Of a stretch of 18,551 nucleotides of DNA, positions 1 through 6,947 are shown piece by piece. The stretch is from Catellicoccus marimammalium. Lineage in GTDB: Bacteria > Bacillota > Bacilli > Lactobacillales > Catellicoccaceae. The first letter of the stretch is position 1. Each line of letters opens with the position of its first letter. The stretch is taken from assembly GCF_965139335.1 (NCBI RefSeq), contig NZ_CBCSEL010000008.1, one strand, 5' to 3'. The notes under the pieces are model-generated. The model saw only the letters and a program-made list of their open reading frames with translations. It was not told where the DNA came from and made no database searches. A program made the position numbers and the translations under genes.

Positions 1-4
1 ATAG

Positions 5-120
5 TGTGGTGATGATGGCAAGAAGGATACACCTGTTCCCATGCCGAACACAGAAGTTAAGCTTCTTAACGCCGATGGTAGTTGGGGGTTTCCCCCTGTG
101 AGAGTAGGAAGTCGCCACGC
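5..120 (+). rRNA. rrf: 5S ribosomal RNA
   Basis: This 116-nt sequence has the typical Gram-positive 5S body, including the conserved block around 33-60 (cctgttcccatgccgaacac). The terminal helix forms between 6-12 and 112-118. It is complete and is the last rRNA of an operon whose 16S and 23S genes should lie to the left of the window. The first tRNA starts only 8 nt later with no terminator between, so 5S and tRNAs are probably one precursor transcript. Confidence 0.97.
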
Positions 121-128
121 TGTTATAT

Positions 129-202
129 TCCGCCATAGCTCAGTTGGTAGTAGCGCATGACTGTTAATCATGATGTCGTAGGTTCGAGTCCTACTGGCGG
201 AG
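129..202 (+). tRNA. tRNA-Asn (GTT)
   Basis: The cloverleaf folds with acceptor arms 129-135 and 195-201, discriminator G202 and a standard T arm (ggttcgagtcc). The anticodon GTT is at 163-165. No CCA is encoded at the 3' end. First tRNA of the rRNA-linked cluster. Confidence 0.96.
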
Positions 203-234
203 TTCCTAATTGGAAATAGTAAGTGATAGAATCG

Positions 235-325
235 GGAGAGTTGTCCGAGCTGGCCGAAGGAGCATGATTGGAAATCATGTAGGCGGTGATTAACTGTCTC
301 AAGGGTTCGAATCCCTTACTCTCCA
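235..325 (+). tRNA. tRNA-Ser (GGA)
   Basis: Class II tRNA with a long variable arm. Acceptor arms are 235-241 and 318-324, with discriminator A325. The anticodon GGA is at 270-272 within loop 268-274. No encoded CCA. The 32-nt gap before it is the widest but one in the cluster. Confidence 0.95.
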
Positions 326-334
326 TATTAAATT

Positions 335-406
335 GGCCCGTTGGTCAAGCGGTTAAGACACCGCCCTTTCACGGCGGTAACACGGGTTCGAATCCCGTAC
401 GGGTCA
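335..406 (+). tRNA. tRNA-Glu (TTC)
   Basis: Acceptor arms 335-341 and 399-405 pair with one G-T wobble; discriminator is A406. The anticodon stem 361-365/373-377 encloses anticodon TTC at 368-370. No encoded CCA. Confidence 0.96.
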
Positions 407-417
407 TTCAAATAAAA

Positions 418-490
418 GGTTCCGTGGTGTAGGGGTTAACATGCCTGCCTGTCACGCAGGAGATCGCGGGTTCAAATCCCGTCGGGACCG
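418..490 (+). tRNA. tRNA-Asp (GTC)
   Basis: Acceptor arms 418-424 and 483-489, discriminator G490, anticodon GTC at 451-453 in a CCTGC/GCAGG stem. No encoded CCA. In the Bacillus subtilis trnD cluster, Val and Met tRNAs sit between Glu and Asp; here only 11 nt separate the two. Confidence 0.96.
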
Positions 491-498
491 TAATACGT

Positions 499-571
499 GG
501 CGCGGTAGCTCAGTTGGTAGAGCAACGGATTGAAGCTCCGTGTGTCGGCAGTTCGACTCTGTCTCGCGCCA
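499..571 (+). tRNA. tRNA-Phe (GAA)
   Basis: Acceptor arms 499-505 and 564-570 (last pair G-T), discriminator A571. The anticodon GAA is at 532-534 in the ACGGA/TCCGT stem. No encoded CCA. Confidence 0.96.
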
Positions 572-574
572 TCT

Positions 575-655
575 GGAGGAGTAGCGAAGTGGCTAAACGC
601 GACGGACTGTAAATCCGTTCCTTCGGGTTCAGTGGTTCGAATCCACTCTCCTCCA
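575..655 (+). tRNA. tRNA-Tyr (GTA)
   Basis: Class II tRNA with a long variable arm (around 618-630). Acceptor arms are 575-581 and 648-654, discriminator A655, anticodon GTA at 609-611. It starts 3 nt after tRNA-Phe, so precursor processing must cut closely here. No encoded CCA. Confidence 0.96.
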
Positions 656-661
656 TAGTTT

Positions 662-732
662 AGGGGTATAGTTTAAAGGTAGAACAGCGGTCTCCAAAAC
701 CGTTAGTGTGGGTTCAATTCCTGCTACCCCTG
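662..732 (+). tRNA. tRNA-Trp (CCA)
   Basis: Acceptor arms 662-668 and 725-731, discriminator G732, anticodon CCA at 694-696 in loop 692-698. No 3' CCA is encoded. Confidence 0.96.
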
Positions 733-752
733 TTAAACTTTAATAAGTTTAT

Positions 753-826
753 GGCGGATGTGGCGAAGTGGTTAACGCTCCGGATTGTGGCTCCGGCATT
801 CGAGGGTTCGATTCCCTTCATCCGCC
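753..826 (+). tRNA. tRNA-His (GTG)
   Basis: It has the extra 5' G (G753) opposite discriminator C826 that marks tRNA-His. The seven-pair acceptor is 754-760/819-825 and the anticodon GTG is at 787-789. No encoded CCA. Confidence 0.96.
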
Positions 827-839
827 TTTATATTTTTAT

Positions 840-911
840 TGGGGTATAGCCAAGCGGTAAGGCAAGGGACTTTGACTCCCTCATGCGTTGGTTCGAATCC
901 AGCTACCCCAG
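840..911 (+). tRNA. tRNA-Gln (TTG)
   Basis: Acceptor arms 840-846 and 904-910, discriminator G911, anticodon TTG at 872-874 in the AGGGA/TCCCT stem. No encoded CCA. Confidence 0.96.
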
Positions 912-917
912 TTTTAT

Positions 918-988
918 GGCGGCGTAGCCAAGTGGTAAGGCATGGGTCTGCAACACCCTGAGCACCGGTTCAAATCCGGTCGTCGCCT
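918..988 (+). tRNA. tRNA-Cys (GCA)
   Basis: Acceptor arms 918-924 and 981-987 and the U73 discriminator (T988) typical of tRNA-Cys. The anticodon GCA is at 950-952. The outermost anticodon-stem pair (943/959) is T-T, so that stem has only four firm pairs. No encoded CCA. Confidence 0.95.
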
Positions 989-1009
989 TTTTGTCGTTTA
1001 ATGAAATAG

Positions 1010-1093
1010 GCCGGCGTGGCGGAATTGGCAGACGCGCTGGACTCAAAATCCAGTGTCCGCAAGGACGTGCCGGTTCGACCCCGGCCGCCGGTA
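1010..1093 (+). tRNA. tRNA-Leu (CAA)
   Basis: Class II tRNA with variable arm GTCC-GCAA-GGAC. Acceptor arms 1010-1016 and 1086-1092 (first pair G-T), discriminator A1093, anticodon CAA at 1044-1046. Last gene of the cluster, followed by a terminator. No encoded CCA. Confidence 0.96.
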
Positions 1094-1112
1094 TATTGAT
1101 AGAAAACTCCTA

Positions 1113-1140
1113 GTCTTTGAATCTTCAAAGGCTTTTTTTT
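1113..1140 (+). terminator. Intrinsic terminator of the rRNA/tRNA operon
   Basis: CTTTGAA and TTCAAAG form a 7-bp stem with a 2-nt gap in the perfect version (realistically a 6-bp stem and 4-nt loop), flanked by G-C and followed by eight T (1133-1140). It ends the tRNA cluster 20 nt after tRNA-Leu. Confidence 0.8.
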
Positions 1141-1170
1141 ATGTAAAAATAGAAGAGGAATGAAGGAAAG

Positions 1171-1989
1171 ATGTTACAAGAAAAAATTATTCAAGAATTA
1201 AAAGTACAAAAAGAAATTGATCCTAAAGAAGAAGTAGAAAAAAGTGTACAATTCTTAATGGATTTTGCTAAAAAAAATCCATGGTTAAAAACTTTTGTTT
1301 TAGGAATTAGTGGAGGACAAGATTCGACGTTAGCAGGACGTTTGTGTCAATTAGCGGTTGAAAAGTTACGTCAAGAAACAAAAAAAGAGTATCAATTTAT
1401 TGCCGTTCGTTTACCTTATGGAGTGCAAAAAGATGAAGCCGATGCACAAAAAGCATTAGACTTTATTCAAGCTGATCGCGTAATAACGATTAATATTCAA
1501 TCTTCTGTAGAAGCAATGACAAAAGAATTAACAGATGCTGGATTTACAATTAGTGATTTTAATAAAGGAAATATCAAAGCTAGAGCACGTATGATTGCCC
1601 AATATGGGATTGCAGGTGCGACTCAAGGAGTAGTGGTAGGGACAGACCATGCAGCAGAAAACTTAACGGGATTCTTTACAAAATTTGGTGATGGAGGAGC
1701 TGATCTTTTACCATTATTCCGTTTGAATAAACGACAAGGAAAAGAAATGTTAAAATATTTAGGCGCTGATTCTGCTTTATATGAAAAAGTACCAACTGCC
1801 GATTTAGAGGAAGATAAACCACTATTAGCAGATGAAGAAGCTTTAGGAATTTCTTATGAAAAAATTGATGCTTACTTAGAAGGAGAATCATTGAGTAAAG
1901 AAGATGAAGCAATCATTGAGAAATGGTGGCAACGCGGAGAACATAAACGTCATTTACCAGCAACTCTATTTGATGAGTGGTGGAAATAA
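1171..1989 (+). CDS. nadE: Ammonia-dependent NAD+ synthetase
   Basis: NadE makes NAD+ from deamido-NAD+ (nicotinate adenine dinucleotide), ATP and ammonia, the last step of NAD synthesis, in the cytosol. The 272-residue protein has the usual length of the short NH3-dependent form and lacks the glutaminase domain of the long form. The N-type ATP pyrophosphatase loop SGGQDST is at residues 47-53. The segment TDHAAENLTGFFTKFGDG and the later KVPTADLEEDKP are family signatures. ATG 1171 follows two purine-rich SD candidates (GAGGAA at 1155-1160 and GAAGG at 1162-1166). Only about 30 bp separate the tRNA terminator from the start codon and no convincing promoter is visible, so expression may depend on read-through from the rRNA operon or on a weak promoter inside the terminator. 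It converges on rlmH. Confidence 0.96.
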   Translation: MLQEKIIQELKVQKEIDPKEEVEKSVQFLMDFAKKNPWLKTFVLGISGGQDSTLAGRLCQLAVEKLRQETKKEYQFIAVRLPYGVQKDEADAQKALDFIQADRVITINIQSSVEAMTKELTDAGFTISDFNKGNIKARARMIAQYGIAGATQGVVVGTDHAAENLTGFFTKFGDGGADLLPLFRLNKRQGKEMLKYLGADSALYEKVPTADLEEDKPLLADEEALGISYEKIDAYLEGESLSKEDEAIIEKWWQRGEHKRHLPATLFDEWWK

Positions 1990-1995
1990 TAAAAA

Positions 1996-2028
1996 GAAAG
2001 CCAAAGAGAATCATCTCTTTGGCTCTTT
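1996..2028. terminator. Two-way terminator between nadE and rlmH
   Basis: A 10-bp perfect stem, 2000-2009 with 2014-2023, and a 4-nt loop. T-rich sequence follows on the plus strand (TCTTTCTATTT), and a better T-tract lies on the minus strand (complement of 1988-1999), so it can end both convergent transcripts. The rlmH stop codon (2029-2031) abuts it. Confidence 0.85.
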
Positions 2029-2508
2029 CTATTTATGGTAAGGTTCATTGTTATTAATACGGAAAGAACGATAAATTTGTTCGACTAAGATTAATTTCAT
2101 TAATTGATGAGGATAAGTAAAAGCACCAAAAGAAATCGCTTCATTTGATCGTTTCATAACAGAATCTGATAAGCCTAAAGAGCCACCAATAACAAAAGTT
2201 AATGTACTTTTACCATGTACCTGTAATTGTTGAATTTGTTTGGCAAAACCAACGGAATCATAATTTTTTCCAAGAATGGCTAGAGCAAAAACATAATCTT
2301 TATCTTGAATATGAGATAAGATTCTTTCTCCTTCTTTTTCCTTCACTTGTTCCATTTCTTTTTCACTTAATGTTTCTGGTGCTTTTTCATCAGGAACTTC
2401 AATTAACGTTACCTTGGTATATTTTTTCAATCGTTTTGTATATTCTTCAATTCCTAATTTTAAGTATTTCTCTTTTAATTTTCCTACCGTGATAATTTTA
2501 ATTTCCAT
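2029..2508 (-). CDS. rlmH: 23S rRNA (pseudouridine-1915 N3)-methyltransferase RlmH
   Basis: RlmH is a SPOUT-class, SAM-dependent methyltransferase. It methylates pseudouridine 1915 in helix 69 of 23S rRNA on assembled 70S ribosomes. The 159-residue length matches the family (about 155-160). The signature FVIGGSLGL (residues 105-113) is the SAM-binding trefoil-knot loop. The C-terminal stretch from HQLMKLILVEQIYRSFRI to the terminal EPYHK is the conserved tail that takes part in cofactor and rRNA binding in this family. The ATG at 2506-2508 has AAAGGA upstream with about 7 nt spacing. It is divergent from htrA, a neighbourhood known near the replication origin in several Lactobacillales; parB and dnaA are not present here. 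Confidence 0.96.
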   Translation of the reverse strand: MEIKIITVGKLKEKYLKLGIEEYTKRLKKYTKVTLIEVPDEKAPETLSEKEMEQVKEKEGERILSHIQDKDYVFALAILGKNYDSVGFAKQIQQLQVHGKSTLTFVIGGSLGLSDSVMKRSNEAISFGAFTYPHQLMKLILVEQIYRSFRINNNEPYHK

Positions 2509-2531
2509 TTTTTCTATCCTTTCTAAAAAAA

Positions 2532-2559
2532 GTTATAAAGTATTTAAATTTAAATCCAA
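2532..2559 (-). promoter_or_regulatory. Possible rlmH promoter
   Basis: On the minus strand TTGGAT (complement of 2554-2559), a 16-bp spacer and TATAAC (complement of 2532-2537). This is a fair but not strong sigma-A match in AT-rich DNA. Its -35 lies 4 bp from the htrA -35. Confidence 0.4.
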
Positions 2560-2563
2560 AAAC

Positions 2564-2592
2564 TTGAGAAAAAATTCGCTATCTTCTATTAT
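2564..2592 (+). promoter_or_regulatory. Promoter of htrA
   Basis: TTGAGA (2564-2569), a 17-bp spacer and TATTAT (2587-2592) form a good sigma-A promoter. It would give a leader of about 30 nt. I see no CtsR or CIRCE operator in the gap. Confidence 0.65.
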
Positions 2593-2628
2593 AAAGGCAA
2601 AGTTAAAGAAAGATAAGGGATCAAATTT

Positions 2629-3888
2629 ATGGCAAATAAAGGAAACAGTTTTATTTTAGGTATCGCTGGCGGTGTTGTTGGATGTGGAATTGTCCTTGGA
2701 GGCGTAGGATTATTTAATCATTTTGAAAGCGAAAAAGGACATAGTACTTCTGATAAGGAAACTAAAACAAGTGAAGTAAATTATGATGTCAATACAGATG
2801 TAACAAAAGTGGTTGAGAAAGTACAAGGCGCAGTAGTTTCAGTAATTAATTTACAAAAGGCTCAATCCAAAGATGATATGTCTAGCTTATTTGGCTCATT
2901 ATTTGGTCAACAAGAAGAACAACAGCCTGAGCAAGATAAAAATTCAGACAAAGAATTACAAGAAGCTTCAGAAGGTAGTGGAGTTATCTATAAAAAAGAT
3001 AATGGAGAAGCGTATATCGTAACAAATAATCACGTTGTAGATGGTTCAGATGCTTTACAAGTGGTATTAAACAATGGTCATAAAGTAAAGGCAAAATTAG
3101 TCGGAAAAGATGAATATTCTGATCTTGCAGTTTTAAAAATTAATGCAAAAGATGTGACTACAGTTGCGACGTTCGGTAACTCTAATAAAATCAAAGTAGG
3201 TGAACCGGCAATTGCTATTGGTTCTCCTCTAGGGTCAGATTATGCCAATACAGTGACAGAAGGAATTATCTCAGCAAAAAATCGTACCATTACGACAAAA
3301 TCAGAAAATGGTGGCACGGTTAGTATTAATGCAATTCAAACCGATGCAGCCATCAACCCTGGGAACTCTGGAGGTCCATTAATTAATATGGCAGGACAAG
3401 TGATTGGGATTAATTCTATCAAAATTTCAAATTCTGATAGTATGACTTCTGTCGAAGGAATGGGCTTTGCTATTCCAAGTAATGATGTGGTTTCGATTAT
3501 TAACAAATTAGAAAAAGATGGAAAAGTAGAACGTCCTGCTTTAGGAGTGACGATGCTAGATTTATCTTATGTTAGTCCGGAACAACAAAAAGAAATTTTA
3601 AAAGTTCCAGAATCTGTACAAGAAGGGGTTGTTGTAAGCTCCGTACAACCTAATTCTCCTGCCGAAAAAGCTGGATTAAAAGCATATGATGTAATTGTAA
3701 AAGTGGGAAATCATGATGTTAAAAACACCACAGATTTACAATCTACTCTATATAAATATGAAATTGGAGATACAATTCCTGTTACTTTCTACCGTCAAGA
3801 TAAGAAAGAAACAGTGAAAGTAAAATTAACGATGAGTAATGCAAAATTAAAACAATCTACATTACGTGAACAAAATAGTCATCGTTAA
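2629..3888 (+). CDS. htrA: HtrA/DegP-like membrane-anchored serine protease
   Basis: HtrA degrades or refolds misfolded exported proteins at the cell surface. The 419-residue protein has a glycine-rich N-terminal membrane anchor (about residues 7-32) with a short cytosolic tail. A polar Gln/Glu-rich linker follows (94-114). The trypsin-like domain carries the catalytic triad His135 (TNNHVVDG), Asp165 (YSDLAVLK) and Ser247 (GNSGGPL). A single PDZ domain lies at about 303-400, as in Gram-positive HtrA proteins. The start ATG 2629 has AAGGGA at 2615-2620, 8 nt away. Its own promoter lies at 2564-2592. The next gene starts 18 bp after its stop with no terminator, so the two are probably co-transcribed. 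Stress regulation is common in the family but no known operator is visible here. Confidence 0.96.
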   Translation: MANKGNSFILGIAGGVVGCGIVLGGVGLFNHFESEKGHSTSDKETKTSEVNYDVNTDVTKVVEKVQGAVVSVINLQKAQSKDDMSSLFGSLFGQQEEQQPEQDKNSDKELQEASEGSGVIYKKDNGEAYIVTNNHVVDGSDALQVVLNNGHKVKAKLVGKDEYSDLAVLKINAKDVTTVATFGNSNKIKVGEPAIAIGSPLGSDYANTVTEGIISAKNRTITTKSENGGTVSINAIQTDAAINPGNSGGPLINMAGQVIGINSIKISNSDSMTSVEGMGFAIPSNDVVSIINKLEKDGKVERPALGVTMLDLSYVSPEQQKEILKVPESVQEGVVVSSVQPNSPAEKAGLKAYDVIVKVGNHDVKNTTDLQSTLYKYEIGDTIPVTFYRQDKKETVKVKLTMSNAKLKQSTLREQNSHR

Positions 3889-3906
3889 TAATAAAGGAAG
3901 GAAGAG

Positions 3907-4701
3907 ATGAAAATGCAAAAGGTATCTTTAAATTTAGGCGCAGATAGTAAAGCATATTTGAAAGGATATTGCTTAGAGGAAAATCCAACGACTGCTCAAG
4001 TAAGTTATCCAACTGTACTTGTTGTTCCTGGTGGTGGATTTCAAAAAATTCCCTACCAAGAAATGGATCGTATCTGTTTAGCTTTCGCAAATGCCGGATA
4101 TCAAGCATTTTATTTACGTTATCATTTGTTAGGTGAAATTGAAGGTGCATTGATGCCTACTCCATTGCTAGATTTAGCAGAAGCGATTCGTACATTGCGC
4201 GAAAAAGAAAAAGATTGGCATATGAATGGAGATTTAACTTTAATGGGGTTATCTATTGGTGGTTCTATTGTTAGTCTTTATAATGGTTGCTTTATGCGTG
4301 AAGAATTTTTAGAAAAAGCAAACTTAACGAAAGAACAAGCAATGCCAAATCGTATTGTTTTAGGCTATCCTGTTACCTCTTATGATAAGGATTTCCCAAA
4401 AACAGAAGAATTACAAGCTCAAATGACAACAACTCCAGCGCAACTTGATAGTAGTAAATTAGTTAATAAAGAAAGTAAACCTACTTTCCTTTGGACTACA
4501 TGGGAAGATCAAGTGTTAGATTTAACTCATAGCTTAGATTATGTAAAAGCCTTAAAAGAAAATGACGTACCAGGTGAAGTACATATCTTTGATCATGGCC
4601 CACATGGATTAGGTTTAGCAGATGCACGTACTACGCTTCAAGGAGATGACCATGTAGCTCATTGGTTCTCTTTATGTCTAGAATGGATGCGTCGTAATTA
4701 A
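3907..4701 (+). CDS. Alpha/beta hydrolase, acetyl-esterase-like (BD-FAE/Aes type)
   Basis: A cytosolic alpha/beta-hydrolase of 264 residues, with no signal peptide. VVPGGGF (39-45) matches the oxyanion-hole segment of the esterase/lipase group. The nucleophile elbow GLSIG (114-118) gives Ser116. Asp201 (WEDQV) and His233 (GPHGLGL) fit the remaining triad. The GPHGLGL ending is typical of a common Firmicute group related to xylan acetyl esterases and dienelactone-hydrolase-like proteins. Its natural substrate is not predictable from sequence. Two ATGs are possible: 3907 (SD AAGGAAGG about 4 nt away) and 3913 (about 10 nt away). It lies 18 bp behind htrA and ends at a two-way terminator facing kup. 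Hydrolase class is certain; function is not. Confidence 0.85.
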   Translation: MKMQKVSLNLGADSKAYLKGYCLEENPTTAQVSYPTVLVVPGGGFQKIPYQEMDRICLAFANAGYQAFYLRYHLLGEIEGALMPTPLLDLAEAIRTLREKEKDWHMNGDLTLMGLSIGGSIVSLYNGCFMREEFLEKANLTKEQAMPNRIVLGYPVTSYDKDFPKTEELQAQMTTTPAQLDSSKLVNKESKPTFLWTTWEDQVLDLTHSLDYVKALKENDVPGEVHIFDHGPHGLGLADARTTLQGDDHVAHWFSLCLEWMRRN

Positions 4702-4715
4702 CTCTTATAGATATA

Positions 4716-4750
4716 AAAAAAGGTTCCAGAAGTTATCTGGAACCTTTTTC
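4716..4750. terminator. Two-way terminator between the hydrolase gene and kup
   Basis: Stem 4722-4730 with 4736-4744 (GGTTCCAGA/TCTGGAACC), loop 4731-4735, extended by A-run/T-run pairing at the base. There is an A-tract on the left and a T-tract on the right, so it works on both strands. The kup stop codon is at 4753-4755. Confidence 0.9.
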
Positions 4751-4752
4751 TT

Positions 4753-6771
4753 TTAATGGAAATCAGTATCAACTTTTTTCAACGTATGCCATTTTGTCTT
4801 TTCGATAAATAGTGGAACACGTTCTGTAATTACATCACTATATTCTAGTCCATACCAACGGGCAGGAGCGACTGTGATTTTCTTGATGGCTAATTTCATT
4901 TGCATTACCCATTTATCTAAGTGATTTAAACTTGTAAACTTAGGTAACTCTTCTTGTAATAAAACGAAGGCAAAATCACCGACGTTACGGTTTTTCATAG
5001 TTGAGTATTTTTGTGGTTGGCGAGGTAACATTCCTTCTGCCATTAACTCATTAACAATTTGACGTAAGTATACGTTGACATCTTGACTGACACGGAAGCC
5101 TAAACGTAATTGAACGTTTACTACAAAATCGGTATCCATCATGTCAACCAAATATTCCATTGTGTATGGTTCATCTGTAACATACACATTAACAAACCAA
5201 TAAACTTTTGCACGTTTTGGTCGTTTATCTAAGATGGAGTACATAATATCATGTCCAACTTCGTGGTGTTGTAAATTATCAGTTAAAAAGACAACGTTCG
5301 TTTGAGAAAGCGGAATACTTTCATCATCTTTTAATTCACGTAATTGTTCAATGTAATTTTCCAATGGAACGCGTTTGTAGTATTTTTGTTTTACGACATT
5401 TCCGCGAGTCCAAATCGCCATAATTCCTAAAATAATTAAGGCAATGATTACAGCAACATATCCACCATGTAAGAATTTCATCGCACTAGAGATAAAGAAT
5501 ACACTTTCGATTCCACCAAAGAAAATTAAGATGAAGAACGCCAAGTATTTATTAAATCCGCGATGCAATAGGTAGAAGAATAGTAAGATGGTTGTCATTA
5601 ACATCGTCACCGTAATAGCTAACCCATACGCAGATTCCATATGAGCAGAAGTACGGAAGTATAAGACTAAGAAAATACAACCAATCATTAAAATATAGTT
5701 TACAGAAGGCATATACATTTGCCCTTTATTATTTGAAGGATAAGAAATCTTCAAGCGAGGCAACATTTTTAACTTAATAGCTTCTGAAACTAAGGTGTAA
5801 GATCCAGAAATCAATGCTTGAGAAGCGATAACGGCAGCTACGGTCGCAAACGCTACAGCAAACACGGTTAAACTTTTTGGTAACATACTAAAGAATGGAT
5901 TTAAATCTTCCATATTTAAGTATGTAGGATTATTACGGACAGATAACATCCATGCTCCTTGACCTAAGTAGTTTAACATTAAGCAAACACAAACATAGAC
6001 CCAACTTACACGAATATTTTTCTTCCCAACGTGACCTAAATCAGAGTACAAAGCTTCAGCCCCGGTTGTGGCTAGGAAAATACTACCTAAGATAAAAATT
6101 CCTAATTTATTTTCAGGACTAAACAGTAAATGAATCGCATAGTAAGGGTTAAATGCTTTCAAAACTGAAAAGTCATGAGGAATTTGTAGTAAGCCAGCAA
6201 GTCCAAGGAAAGTGAACCAACCTAACATAATAGGTCCAAAAGCTTTTCCGATAAAGGAAGTCCCAAAGCGTTGGATTAAAAATAGCACAAGAATAATCGT
6301 ACAAGTAATCGCAATAATAACATTTTGGTTATCTCCAAACGCTTCATAGAAACTAGGAATTCCTTGTAACCCTTCAATCGCAGTTGTAATCGTTACAGCT
6401 GGAGTTAACATCCCATCGGCAAGTAAAGCTGCACCCCCAACCATAGCAGGAATAATCAAGAATTTACTCATCTTCTTCACTAAAACAAAAAGAGAGAAAA
6501 TTCCACCTTCTCCATGGTTATCGGCATTTAAAGCAATACAGACATACTTAATCGTCGTTAATAATGTGATTGTCCAAAAGACAAGTGAGATGGAACCTAA
6601 CACCATTTCTGGTTTCATTGTGGCTAAGCCGCCATTTCCTTCCATAATGGATTTCATTACATATAACGGACTGGTCCCAATATCTCCATATACGACACCC
6701 ATGGTAATCAATAAACCAGCTAAGGTCACTTTGGAATGACTAATTTGACTGTTCGCATGTTGTTTATTCAA
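4753..6771 (-). CDS. kup: KUP-family potassium uptake protein
   Basis: Kup is a K+/H+ symporter of the KUP/HAK/KT family in the cytoplasmic membrane. The 672-residue protein starts transmembrane helix 1 with the signature GVVYGDIGTSPLY (25-37). About twelve hydrophobic helices follow, to roughly residue 455, and then a cytosolic C-terminal domain of about 200 residues. Length is normal for Lactobacillales. The start is TTG at 6769-6771: AAAGGA (6782-6787 on the complement) lies 10 nt upstream, while the first in-frame ATG (Met24) would cut into helix 1. The gene is isolated, divergent from udk. The leader of roughly 105 nt contains a hairpin followed by six U (6805-6837), which could be an attenuator. 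No recognisable c-di-AMP (ydaO-type) riboswitch is seen. Confidence 0.95.
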   Translation of the reverse strand: MNKQHANSQISHSKVTLAGLLITMGVVYGDIGTSPLYVMKSIMEGNGGLATMKPEMVLGSISLVFWTITLLTTIKYVCIALNADNHGEGGIFSLFVLVKKMSKFLIIPAMVGGAALLADGMLTPAVTITTAIEGLQGIPSFYEAFGDNQNVIIAITCTIILVLFLIQRFGTSFIGKAFGPIMLGWFTFLGLAGLLQIPHDFSVLKAFNPYYAIHLLFSPENKLGIFILGSIFLATTGAEALYSDLGHVGKKNIRVSWVYVCVCLMLNYLGQGAWMLSVRNNPTYLNMEDLNPFFSMLPKSLTVFAVAFATVAAVIASQALISGSYTLVSEAIKLKMLPRLKISYPSNNKGQMYMPSVNYILMIGCIFLVLYFRTSAHMESAYGLAITVTMLMTTILLFFYLLHRGFNKYLAFFILIFFGGIESVFFISSAMKFLHGGYVAVIIALIILGIMAIWTRGNVVKQKYYKRVPLENYIEQLRELKDDESIPLSQTNVVFLTDNLQHHEVGHDIMYSILDKRPKRAKVYWFVNVYVTDEPYTMEYLVDMMDTDFVVNVQLRLGFRVSQDVNVYLRQIVNELMAEGMLPRQPQKYSTMKNRNVGDFAFVLLQEELPKFTSLNHLDKWVMQMKLAIKKITVAPARWYGLEYSDVITERVPLFIEKTKWHTLKKVDTDFH

Positions 6772-6781
6772 TTTTATAAAG

Positions 6782-6787
6782 TCCTTT
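6782..6787 (-). promoter_or_regulatory. Ribosome binding site deciding the TTG start of kup
   Basis: AAAGGA on the minus strand, 10 nt from TTG 6769-6771. No ATG or GTG lies in frame at an SD-compatible distance, so this site supports the TTG start. Confidence 0.65.
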
Positions 6788-6804
6788 CTTAAGAAACATA
6801 ATAG

Positions 6805-6837
6805 AAAAAAGAGCCCACTAGAATACTAGCTGCCCTC
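6805..6837 (-). promoter_or_regulatory. Hairpin plus U-tract in the kup leader (possible attenuator)
   Basis: Read on the minus strand, GAG at 6837-6835 pairs with CTC at 6813-6811. An inner GCTAG/CTAGT stem closes a TATT loop, with purine mismatches between. Six U follow (6810-6805). The stem is interrupted, so its strength is uncertain. It sits 34 nt before the kup start codon, after the likely transcription start, where a terminator would act as an attenuator. Confidence 0.3.
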
Positions 6838-6884
6838 GTTTTATACCGTCATTGTAACATATACAAACGGAAAAATCGATAAAG

Positions 6885-6915
6885 ATTATAACGATAAAAA
6901 ATGAAGGGAAATCAA
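6885..6915 (-). promoter_or_regulatory. Possible kup promoter
   Basis: Minus-strand TATAAT (complement of 6885-6890) with TTGATT (complement of 6910-6915) 19 bp upstream. The -10 is perfect but the spacer is long. The -35 lies at the edge of the inverted repeat 6914-6932. Confidence 0.4.
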
Positions 6916-6932
6916 AATCTAACCTAGATTTT
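6914..6932. repeat. 8-bp inverted repeat in the kup-udk promoter region
   Basis: AAAATCTA (6914-6921), a 3-nt spacer and TAGATTTT (6925-6932), a perfect dyad. It overlaps the -35 position expected for udk and touches the candidate kup -35, so it is placed to act as an operator for both. No T-tract follows at terminator distance. No known regulator motif was recognised. Confidence 0.6.
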
Positions 6933-6947
6933 CCTATTAAAAATGAT

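Noticed and set aside
129..1140. Integration site of a prophage or island at the tRNA cluster
   Set aside because: All tRNA 3' ends are intact, no duplicated tRNA end is found downstream, and the next genes are housekeeping genes without integrase.
1676..1912. Antisense reading frames inside nadE, htrA, udk, nrdG, murF and yjeM
   Set aside because: They lack SD sites and recognisable domains, and consist of Leu/His/Phe-rich peptides expected from the reverse of AT-rich genes.
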